Shown: positions 27,246-36,000 of the stretch, in pieces
Layout: the number at the start of each line of letters is the position of its first letter
Numbering within the stretch: position 1 is the stretch's first letter
From: Fabrea salina
Taxonomy: Eukaryota > Ciliophora > Heterotrichea > Heterotrichida > Fabreidae
NCBI GenBank assembly: GCA_022984795.1
Contig: JALIHJ010000054.1
Span: 119,909-183,908 of the forward strand
Reading direction: 5' to 3'
DNA: 64,000 nucleotides
Program-made: the position numbers and the translations under genes
Notes under the pieces: model-generated
Database searches by the model: none
What the model saw: the letters and a program-made list of their open reading frames with translations, nothing else
What the model was told of the DNA's origin: nothing

Positions 27246-28766
27246 ATGGAAGAAGTTTACAACTACAACGTAGGTGTTTTAGGCCACATAGACTCTGGAA
27301 AAACCAGCATTGTCAGAGTACTTTCAGAAGTGCTTTCAACAGCTGCGCTTGACAAGCACCCTCAGTCAGCTGAGCGAAAGATTACTTTGGACTTGGGGTT
27401 CTCGGCGTTTAGAATGCCTATGCCTGAGAAGTTTGGGCCAGGCACTCTGCAAATAACCTTGGTAGACTGTCCTGGGCACGCTAGTCTTATCAGAACAGTT
27501 ATAGCAGGAGCTTCAATAATAGATAAAATGCTACTTGTGATCGATGCTACCAAAGGAGTCCAAACCCAAACTGCAGAGTGCATTGTCATAGCTGAGCTGT
27601 TAATTAAGGGTCTTTTGGTAGTAGCTATTAACAAAGTCGACTTAGTTGAAGAAAAGAAACTAGAAGCCCTGGAAAAAAAACTAAGGGCTTTGTTCATGAA
27701 AACTAGGTTTAAGGACAAAGTTGCTTTTGTAAAGGTAGCTGCTGCTCCTAGAAGTGGGGATCCAATTGGAGCTGAGAACCTAAAAAGCACATTGGTAGAC
27801 TCTATTGAAGAGTTGCCTGATAGAGAAGTTGACGAAGCACTTTATTACGCGGTCGATCATTGCTTTCCAGTAAAAGGACAAGGAACTGTTATGACTGGAA
27901 CTATTTTGCAGGGATCGTTGAAAGTAGGAGACACTGTTGAAGTGCTTCAGTTGAACGTAACTAAAAAAATCAAGTCTATGCAGTCGTTCCACAAGCCTAT
28001 TTCTTATGCTAAAAAAGGAGACAGAGTAGCTGTGTGTGTGACTCAGTTTGACTCTAAGTTAATTGAAAGAGGAATTGTTTCCAGACCTAATACACTCAGG
28101 TTAGTTTCCAGTTGTATCATTAAAGTCAACCCTATTCAGTACTACACCTACCCTATAAAAACTAACTCAAAGTACCACATTACTTGTGGCAACGAGACTG
28201 TAATGGGTTCTTGTGTGTTCTTCAGTTGTGCTAACGAAGAGTCTAAGTCAGGAGAACCCTTTGCACACAACTTCGAACCTGAACTGGTTTACTCGTACGA
28301 AGACACTATATCTCTGAACCAGCCCAAAAACTACTTTGCCCTTATGACTCTAGACTCCCCAGTGTGCACTTTGCAAGGAGGAGTGTTGATAGGTTCCAAA
28401 CTAGACTTAGACACAACCACTAAGAAGTGCAGAATTGCTTTTGCAGGGGTGGTGGAGGTAATTGAACCAGAAGTGAACTGCACTTACTTAAAGGTTTCCA
28501 AACCCAAAGAAAGAAAAGGTGAAGTAGAAAGGATTCAGGACCCCTACACTGCTATTTGCAAAGGCATGTTTCACAAAGAAAGCGACCTCACTAAGTTCCA
28601 GGGACTTAAAGTAGAAGTAGCAGGAGCCGTTGCTTACATCCAAAGCAGTTTTGGCAAAAGCGGAAAGTTCAAAATAAACTTTCCTGAAGGCAACGCTTGC
28701 ATGGGAGAAGTAGTTCTTAGGTTCAAAAAGCTTCTGTGGGATAATTATCATAGACTAATACAATAA
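27246..28766 (+). CDS. EEFSEC: Selenocysteine-specific elongation factor eEFSec
   Basis: It delivers Sec-tRNA to ribosomes at recoded UGA codons. The 506-residue protein has the EF-Tu-like GTPase domain (GHIDSGKTS, the switch ITLDLGFSAF, VDCPGHASLIRT, NKVDL) and domain 2 with VDHCFPVKGQGTVMTGTIL, characteristic of eEFSec. A domain 3 with GDRVAVCVTQFD follows, then the eukaryotic domain 4 ending near FGKSGKFKINFPEG. Similarity to animal eEFSec is high through the whole length. Its presence implies a selenoprotein system in a cell where TGA also serves as an ordinary stop. Confidence 0.95.
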   Translation: MEEVYNYNVGVLGHIDSGKTSIVRVLSEVLSTAALDKHPQSAERKITLDLGFSAFRMPMPEKFGPGTLQITLVDCPGHASLIRTVIAGASIIDKMLLVIDATKGVQTQTAECIVIAELLIKGLLVVAINKVDLVEEKKLEALEKKLRALFMKTRFKDKVAFVKVAAAPRSGDPIGAENLKSTLVDSIEELPDREVDEALYYAVDHCFPVKGQGTVMTGTILQGSLKVGDTVEVLQLNVTKKIKSMQSFHKPISYAKKGDRVAVCVTQFDSKLIERGIVSRPNTLRLVSSCIIKVNPIQYYTYPIKTNSKYHITCGNETVMGSCVFFSCANEESKSGEPFAHNFEPELVYSYEDTISLNQPKNYFALMTLDSPVCTLQGGVLIGSKLDLDTTTKKCRIAFAGVVEVIEPEVNCTYLKVSKPKERKGEVERIQDPYTAICKGMFHKESDLTKFQGLKVEVAGAVAYIQSSFGKSGKFKINFPEGNACMGEVVLRFKKLLWDNYHRLIQ

Positions 28767-28768
28767 AT

Positions 28769-29821
28769 ATGGGAGCTTGCAACTGTAAAAAGCAAAACAC
28801 TGAAGAAGATGTAAAGTTCGAAATTAAAGTAGAAGATGAAGGTTTGCAGAGAGAAAATACTGCAAATGGAGAAACTATTGACTTTCGACCTGAAGCTTCT
28901 CTGAACAAGCTTCTAGGTTTAGCACAAGCACAGGGAGCCCTAAGGGGCTACTTAACTCGAAAACTTTATAATCTGCAAAAGCTACAGCTCTCCCAACAAG
29001 TAGTGTCCTCACTTAACTACGAAGAACTCAATCAAGTTCCAGTGCACATGTTGTCTGCTTCTGCAAAAGCTGTGCATGAAAAACTAGGTAGTTTCTTAAC
29101 TACTGAAGCTCCTCCGCAAAAAGGTCCCACCAAACTCCCAGACTCGACTGTTTACTTGGGCTTTTGGAACGAAAAAGGACAACCCCACGGTCCAGGAACT
29201 CTTTACTTGCAAGACGGGTCGATTTATGAAGGAAACTTTTCGAACGGAAAGATCCAAGGAAAAGGACGCAAAATCAACAGTTCAGGAGATGTTTATGTGG
29301 GAGAGTGGCAAGACGGGAAAATGCACGGAAAAGGCCGAATTGAGTTTGAAGCAGGAGGCTACTACGACGGAGAATGGAAGTCAGACGTGATGGAAGGCAA
29401 AGGAATTCAAAGTTGGAGCGACGGAAGTAAATACGAAGGGGAGTTCAAAGAAGGACAAAAGCACGGTAAGGGCAAGATGGAACTGCCTGACGGGAGTTTT
29501 TACGAAGGGGACTTCAACAAAGACTCGATAGAAGGAGAAGGCAGGTATGTCTGGAGCAACCAAAAAGAGTACTCTGGAGGTTGGAAAGAAAACAAAATGC
29601 ACGGAAAAGGAACCTTCAAGTGGCCAGACGGGAAGTACTACGAAGGAGGTTACGACATGGACAAAAAAAGCGGCTGGGGGTTGTTTGTGTGGCCTGATGG
29701 GAAGAAGTTCGAAGGAGGGTGGCTGAACGGGAAGCAACACGGAGAAGGCACTCTTTACTCAAAAACGGGGAAGGCGAAAAAAGGCGTTTGGGAAAACGGC
29801 AAACTGAAAAAGAAGTCATAA
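28769..29821 (+). CDS. Acylated MORN-repeat protein
   Basis: A 350-residue protein starting MGACNCKKQ, a myristoylation plus palmitoylation signal. It has an IQ-like helix near residue 55-70 (AQGALRGYLTRK) that could bind calmodulin. About nine tandem MORN repeats span residue 130 to the end (units such as KYEGEFKEGQKHGKGKMELPDG). MORN proteins bind phospholipids or serve as membrane and cytoskeleton scaffolds, common at the ciliate cortex. It begins only 2 bp after the eEFSec stop. The role is inferred from the repeats. Confidence 0.9.
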   Translation: MGACNCKKQNTEEDVKFEIKVEDEGLQRENTANGETIDFRPEASLNKLLGLAQAQGALRGYLTRKLYNLQKLQLSQQVVSSLNYEELNQVPVHMLSASAKAVHEKLGSFLTTEAPPQKGPTKLPDSTVYLGFWNEKGQPHGPGTLYLQDGSIYEGNFSNGKIQGKGRKINSSGDVYVGEWQDGKMHGKGRIEFEAGGYYDGEWKSDVMEGKGIQSWSDGSKYEGEFKEGQKHGKGKMELPDGSFYEGDFNKDSIEGEGRYVWSNQKEYSGGWKENKMHGKGTFKWPDGKYYEGGYDMDKKSGWGLFVWPDGKKFEGGWLNGKQHGEGTLYSKTGKAKKGVWENGKLKKKS

Positions 29822-29889
29822 GTACATAACTAATTAAGCACCTAGGCGAAGCCATGGCAAAGGTTAATTTTCCATGTTTTTAGTGTTAT

Positions 29890-31842
29890 ATGAAGACAGA
29901 AGAACTCGACATCTCTGGAAAAGAAATAAAGGGGTATCGGGTGATTAAACCCATTGGGCAAGGTAAATTTTCTATCGTCTACAAGGCCCAACGGATCGCC
30001 GATAACCAGCAAGTTGCACTCAAAATGATCAAGATTTTCGACATGATGGACCCCCAACAAAGAGAAAAGTGCCTTAAAGAAGTGCGTTTGCTGGAGTCTC
30101 TAGACCACCCCCACATCATTAGGTACTTGGACTCCTGCATCGAAGACAACGAGCTCCTCATTGCTATAGAGTGGGCTGAAAGGGGAGACCTCAAACGTGT
30201 GATCAAGCGCGCCCAAACAGAAGAAAGCTACATCGAAGAGTCCCGCATTTGGGAGTACATGCACCAGTTAGCCTCTGCTTTGTCCCACATGCACGAAAAA
30301 CGCATTATGCATAGAGACTTGAAGCCTGCTAACATCTTTGTAGCTTCAGATGGGCGGTTGATTCTAGGAGACTTAGGACTGGGCAGGTACTTGTCAAGCC
30401 AAACAATGGAAGCCTACTCGAGAGTAGGAACTCCGTTGTACATGTCTCCGGAAGTACTTAAAGGCAAAGGTTACGATTGGAAAAGTGACGTTTGGAGTTT
30501 GGGATGCGTGGTTTACGAGCTTGCTTCTTTAAGGTCGCCTTTTAAGAAAGAAGACAGCAAAATGAGTTTGTACGACTTGTTCCACACGATCAACAAAGGA
30601 GAGTTCCCTCCCTTACCTGACAGATACTCAGAGGAGCTCAAACAGATCGTAACGCATATGATCCAAGTAGACCCTACTAACAGACTTAGTGTGTCCCAAG
30701 TAGAAGAACTTTGCGAAATCCACCTTAAAACTGCAGTGAAGAAACCCAGAATAGACCCTTTCTTAGTCATGGATGACATCCACGAAAAACTGCACTTGCT
30801 AGACTACACTGCTAATTTTTGTAAAGTTTACGGCAAACCACCACTGACTCGTATTTATTTTGCACATTTAACTAACCAAGAAGAACAGTTTGACTACTTT
30901 TACTACTTGTCTTACTGGCTGATGTCTTTGAAAAACAAAAAGCACACTCCCAAAACAAAAGACTCTGAATCTTTACTCACGGATGTAAAGTCTTTCGGGG
31001 TCAAGTTGCCTGAAAACGTGAACCAAAATAGTGTCAGTCAAGGCTACGGAGAAACAGTGTGTTTTATCATAAACGACTTACTCAATAAAGAACTCATTCG
31101 CAGAGACTTTAAGTTCTTAACTCCTCAAGTTTTTGAAAACGGAAAAAGCGTCTACGGCACAACTGGACCTCAAGAGAACGAAGTAGTTGAAGAAATCGAT
31201 ATGGAACTTGAAGACGACAAAATAATCAAGTGGGAAAAAGAGGAGTTCTTGTTTCCCAACACAGGGTCTACTAACATTACTGATTCTGGAGTTTCAAGTG
31301 AAAAGGAAGAAGACATAATCACTTCTTCCGTGAAACCTGAAGACTGGTACGAAGAGTGCAAACGAGTTGAAAAGCACCTAGCGATTTCTGAACCTCCGCC
31401 TGAGAACTGGCAACTCAGAGTGTCTCAGTTGAGTACTTCAGTAGCTGAAATAAGTGCTTTCCAAACCAAGACTTGGGAAGTTTTAGGTGCTCAGATCGAC
31501 AATGAACTCCAGCGCGTTAGAAGAGGAGAGTTACTTATGCAGAAAATGTGCGACCAAGAAGTCCAGGAACTAGTTTCAGTTATTCAACTTAAGAAACAAC
31601 TGGCTTCTAAACTCAAAGAACTGCGTTCTGTAGTTTCCAAGCAGTGTGAAGAATTCGACAAACTCAAAGACCAAGAATACCAAATTGCGAAAAACATAGA
31701 ACAGCACTCCAAAAACATGCGCGACGACTCTGTGTTATCCAAACTTAAGCAAGAGTTCTCTAAGTTAAAGCAAGAACTAAAACTCCTTGAACAGAAACAA
31801 GAAATAGCTCGGTGGCAACTTGACCACTACTTAGCTGAGTAA
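29890..31842 (+). CDS. NEK6/7-type kinase fused to IFT57 (intraflagellar transport)
   Basis: One uninterrupted 650-residue frame joins two proteins that are normally separate. Residues about 15-278 are a NIMA-related kinase: Gly loop GQGKFSIVY, catalytic Lys45 (VALKMIKI), HRDLKPANIF with Asp143, and GDLGLGR (the DLG variant typical of NEK6/7), then VGTPLYMSPE. Residues about 288-650 match IFT57: VMDDIHEKLHLLDY start, NQEEQFDYFYYLSYWL, a GYGETVCFIINDL block like IFT57's GYGEHVCYVLDCL, then acidic linker and C-terminal coiled coils. IFT57 belongs to the IFT-B train. An internal Met294 sits just where a free IFT57 would start, but no stop codon separates the parts. Confidence 0.88.
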   Translation: MKTEELDISGKEIKGYRVIKPIGQGKFSIVYKAQRIADNQQVALKMIKIFDMMDPQQREKCLKEVRLLESLDHPHIIRYLDSCIEDNELLIAIEWAERGDLKRVIKRAQTEESYIEESRIWEYMHQLASALSHMHEKRIMHRDLKPANIFVASDGRLILGDLGLGRYLSSQTMEAYSRVGTPLYMSPEVLKGKGYDWKSDVWSLGCVVYELASLRSPFKKEDSKMSLYDLFHTINKGEFPPLPDRYSEELKQIVTHMIQVDPTNRLSVSQVEELCEIHLKTAVKKPRIDPFLVMDDIHEKLHLLDYTANFCKVYGKPPLTRIYFAHLTNQEEQFDYFYYLSYWLMSLKNKKHTPKTKDSESLLTDVKSFGVKLPENVNQNSVSQGYGETVCFIINDLLNKELIRRDFKFLTPQVFENGKSVYGTTGPQENEVVEEIDMELEDDKIIKWEKEEFLFPNTGSTNITDSGVSSEKEEDIITSSVKPEDWYEECKRVEKHLAISEPPPENWQLRVSQLSTSVAEISAFQTKTWEVLGAQIDNELQRVRRGELLMQKMCDQEVQELVSVIQLKKQLASKLKELRSVVSKQCEEFDKLKDQEYQIAKNIEQHSKNMRDDSVLSKLKQEFSKLKQELKLLEQKQEIARWQLDHYLAE

Positions 31843-31863
31843 TGTATTTTATTGTTAAATCAA

Positions 31864-32715
31864 TTACCTTAAACGCTTGACGTTCTCCACTACGTCATAC
31901 TCTTCAAGGGCCATAGAGTCTACACTAGCGTCCACTCCCATAGAACTTCCTACACTCTCGCCTATGCCCATACTTTCTCTGCCGCCTGTGTCTATTTCTT
32001 CTTCTTCAACTTCTATTTCCTCGTCGATTTCTTCAAAGTCGTCAGTGTAAGCTTGATCGCTATCGTTGCTGTCTTGACTCGGAATGTTTTTGAGAGGTGG
32101 TATTTTGTTTTCTTTAGGGGGCTCATCTGGAGCTTGCCAGTGCCTTACTCTTCCTTTAGGTTCCAAAGGAGGAAGTTCTGGTTTTTTTTCCTGAGGTTTC
32201 TCTTGAGGTTCTTTATCTTGCTTAGAAACTTCTTCTTCTTTGGAGGACTGCTTAGGCAAAAACTTAGCTTCTTCAGGAAACTTTTTGGACTTGTCAGGTG
32301 ATAAAAACTGCTTAGGGGATTCTAGTTGGAGTTTTTGTTTAGGAGGACTCTTAGTAGTTTTGCGTTTGAAAGTGTCAATAAGTGAAAAAATAAGCGGGAC
32401 TTCAGGTTTACTTTCTAGTCCAAGTTGTTGACTAAGTGACTTGGTGTCTACAGAGTCGTTAACTTTAGCTTCTTGGAGAAAAACTGAGTGAGAGTAGTTT
32501 ATGCCACCAGTTTCTAAAAAATCCTTGAATAGTTCTGTTGCAATGCGCCCTTCTTGGGTCTCTGAAATCTTTTCAGCTTCACTAGTTTTCAAAGCAACTT
32601 TGTTTTGTTGACTTTGAATTGCACTGAACACACTGCTGCGCAGTTGGGCCCGAATGGTGTCAAGTACTCCGTTGCTGTCTAATGAGTTAATCACTAGTTC
32701 CTTTAAATCTTCCAT
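31864..32715 (-). CDS. FOP/CEP43-like centrosomal protein
   Basis: A 283-residue protein. The N-terminus (ELVINSLDSNGVLDTIRAQL) matches the TOF/LisH dimerisation motif of FOP, FOR20 and OFD1. It is followed by a second helix pair (ATELFKDFLETGGINYSHSVF, partly quoted), as in FOP. A Lys/Pro-rich middle and a very acidic C-terminus (DDFEEIDEEIEVEEEE) also resemble FOP. These proteins anchor to centrosomes or basal bodies. It is placed directly 3' of the NEK-IFT57 gene in convergent orientation, though linkage need not imply function. Confidence 0.75.
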   Translation of the reverse strand: MEDLKELVINSLDSNGVLDTIRAQLRSSVFSAIQSQQNKVALKTSEAEKISETQEGRIATELFKDFLETGGINYSHSVFLQEAKVNDSVDTKSLSQQLGLESKPEVPLIFSLIDTFKRKTTKSPPKQKLQLESPKQFLSPDKSKKFPEEAKFLPKQSSKEEEVSKQDKEPQEKPQEKKPELPPLEPKGRVRHWQAPDEPPKENKIPPLKNIPSQDSNDSDQAYTDDFEEIDEEIEVEEEEIDTGGRESMGIGESVGSSMGVDASVDSMALEEYDVVENVKRLR

Positions 32716-32749
32716 TATTTACCTAAACTGCTTTAATCAAAATTCTGGT

Positions 32750-32977
32750 TTAGTTATTTGCTGGGTTCATTTTGTCCTCTGAGTAAAGTTTTTGAAGTGA
32801 GTTGTTTGCTTCAAAAAACTTAGTCACACATCTGTCTATGCAGTTGGTTTCGCCTCCATTAAGGTCCTCAGTTTTGTAGTCGGGGATGCACTTTTTCAAG
32901 CAGATAACTCGCATTGTTTTAACAAAGTTAGTGTTGGCTTTGTTCATCATCTCTTGAGTCAAACCACTTGAGTCCAT
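32750..32977 (-). CDS. Small TIM chaperone of the mitochondrial intermembrane space
   Basis: A 75-residue protein with the twin CX3C signature CLKKC and CIDRC, separated by a loop containing TEDLNGGETN, and flanked by helices. This is the Tim8/9/10/13 fold, whose hexamers escort membrane proteins across the intermembrane space. The sequence alone does not settle which of the four it is. It is complete, with typical length and a short spacer to neighbours on the same strand. Confidence 0.9.
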   Translation of the reverse strand: MDSSGLTQEMMNKANTNFVKTMRVICLKKCIPDYKTEDLNGGETNCIDRCVTKFFEANNSLQKLYSEDKMNPANN

Positions 32978-33018
32978 TTATAAAGCTTTATAAGTCCATA
33001 ATTACTTAGTAACTTAGC

Positions 33019-36000
33019 CTAGTCCAAGTCCAGCAAGTATGAGTCTATTTCTTTTGACAAAGAACGCACTTCGATTTTTTTGTGCCAGCTGAACTCAAAG
33101 TTTCCAGCCAGAATTTCTTTAGTAGCTTCACTCACTGCAATCTTCCCTTGAACTCCGTTGCTTTCAATCTTGTTTGCAATTAAAACGTCAGGTCCATAAA
33201 TATCATACCTCACTATGCTCGTGCCAGCAATCCCTCCTATCACTTCTCCAGTGTGCATTCCTATCCTCATGTTAAGTTGAGTTCCGTACTCAGCATTGAC
33301 ATCTCTGATGTTCTGCAGCAAATCCACAGCAAAACAAATCATGTTGTACGCTTCAGCTGGAGGGTCTCTGCAGGTGTCACCAGCGTTCCCCATCACAACA
33401 TAGCAGTCCCCAATGGTGTGGACTTTGTAAACGTTGTGCTTGACACACAAGTGGTCGAACTTGGTGAATAGCTCTGAAAGCATTTCTACTACTTCGAGGG
33501 GTCGTTTGTCGGAAGACCAAGAAGTAAAACCTACTATGTCTGCGTAGATCATCGTAACTTCTGAGACACTGTCTGTCATGGTTGACTCTTCTTTAAGTTG
33601 TTCGTAAACGTGAGGAGGCATCATCTTAGTAAGTAGGTCTTCTGTTTTTTTGAGTTCTTTTAGAGAACGTGACTTAATGGTTGAAAGTTCCCTTAGTTTG
33701 CTTTCACGGTAGTACAGAGTTACTAGTGATATTCCTATGAAGATCATAGTGAATATAACCACTTCTCCTCTTTCCTCAACTCCGCTTCCTATGAACAACT
33801 CTGCTGTGCTCATCATAAAAGCTAAGATAGTAGTCCAAAGTATGTCGCTGTAAAATAGTTGACTGCAGTGTGTCATCAAAATGAAATGGTACAGGTTCTT
33901 TATGTAAAAGAGTTCTTTGGTGTCTTCATCGTGCAAACTTCCTAGTGTTAAGTTCCAAACGAAGCTCGCCAGGTATATTGCTTGAAGCATCCAAGAATAC
34001 CAAGTTTTAGTGTAGTACTTCTTTTGCAGCTGTGCAAAAGCTGTGTAAGTAACTGCTTCAAGCAGCGTAAGTCCAAAGAACACGTAGTAGTCCCCTTGAT
34101 TACGGTAGATAGTGTAAGCCAGGGCCAGCACACTGATGAAGATCTTAGTCACAGCAGTTACTTTGAGTCCGTAAATTATTACGTTGTACCTGTTTTCCAG
34201 AGTAGAAGCTCTAAAAGCCCTTTCGTTTTCAGAGTCATTGCAGCAACACGCAAGTATAGCTATTTTGTCTACTAAACCTGTTTCGCTCCTTTTAAGTAAC
34301 TCACGTGTGTTGTTTATATCCATAGTTTGCAAAATAGCATTGGCTGTACTGGCAGCTCCATTGAAGTTCTGAGGGACACCTAAGTTGGCGCTGGGTCTAA
34401 TTCTTAAACTAGACTCTTCAGGTCCAGTTTTCACACTCACTTTAAAAGTTTTAAGCTGGCCTTTGCCTTTAGCCTCCACCCAGTTAGGTTCAAAGCTCAG
34501 CCCACTTTTATCGCCTAGTAGTTCAAAGCATTCATTTGAAATCTGAATAGAGTTTTGTATGGAGTTAGTAGAGCACATTCGACTTGCAGTGTTAACAGTG
34601 TCCCCAACCAAAGAAAACTGGGGTTTATGAGCACCCACAACCCCAGCTGTCACAACTCCAGTGTGGATTCCTATTTTGACTTGGAGGTAAGACCCGTCTA
34701 TAAGGTAAATATGATTGAGTGAGTTAATGATAGAAACGCCTAACTCAACTGCCCTGCGGGCATGGGGTACTTGAGTAAACGCAGGGTCCAACTCAGCTTC
34801 GCTGTCTTTTAAGCCTGCACAAGCCATATAAGTGTAGCCTACGGTTTCTATTTTAGTGACTCCCACAGCTTCACAGATCTTGTCGAATTCACTAAAGACT
34901 TTGTCCAAGAAGGCCGTGAGTTCTTGCGGAGAGTACATAGTAACTATCTTGTCAAAATGAGAAATGTTGCAGAAAACAATAGAAACTGTTCCCTGTTCTT
35001 CTGCTATGTACCTAACTCCGTTTTTAACTCTTTTCCTGACAAAAGCTGGCAGAATGTACTTTAGCACGTTTTCGGACTTTTCCATCTCAATGCGTCTTTT
35101 TTTGAGAAGTATAAACTCGTCCCTTTTAGACTTGTCTAGTTGGTAAGCAATGATTCCAGCAGTAGATGTAATTGCTAAGTAGTAAGTAATGTAAAACAAA
35201 CTCATAAACGCAAAAGCAAACCCTGATTCTTGGTTCCAAAAGTAAATTAAAGCGTTTGAAATGCTGAAAACTGTGCAAAGTGCGTTTACAAAAACCATGT
35301 ACATCCACTGAGAACTCAGTGCAATGAAGTAAATCAAAGGGAATATTCCAAACCTAACTACTGAACTTTCGTTTTCAAAAAAGATAGACACAGCTAAAGT
35401 AAGTATTGAAAACAAGTAAAAAGCAGGAATGAAGTACCTGAACACTTTCAGAAACAAACTACTAAAGGAGACTATTGCAAACATCAGCACTATTATAGTA
35501 AGAATAGCTTGTAGAATCAGCCTGGCAATGTCCCTGTCTTGACTAATCAGCGTGAACAAAAAGGCCGATAAAATAAACGAAAAGATCATTGAAAATATGA
35601 ACTTGAAGTAGCCTGCAACTTGGTAAGAAAGTTCGGTGTTGTACTCACTTTCTAGTTTGTTGGACACGAATCTCAGTTTTTTGAAGTTGATGTCTAGGTT
35701 GTATACCTTAACTGCCACAAAGTCTTTGGTTTTTTTGTAAACTTGTTGCAGTTTGTTTTTAAACTTAGAAAGAGGCTTAGCGAGTTTTATTTCTATTCTT
35801 TGTTGTGGAGAAAGGTGCTTTAGCAGTTCCAAAGGCCCAGGCGAAACCAAGTCTTTGTATCTACTCCAAACGTAACTTACTGCCAAACAAGCTCCAGCTG
35901 AAGCAAGTATTTGAGTTAACAAAACTGAGGGAAGGGTGTTTGAATCCCCTAATACTAGCACTAGAGTAACTACTATTAAAGCTGATATTAAGTGACTTGC

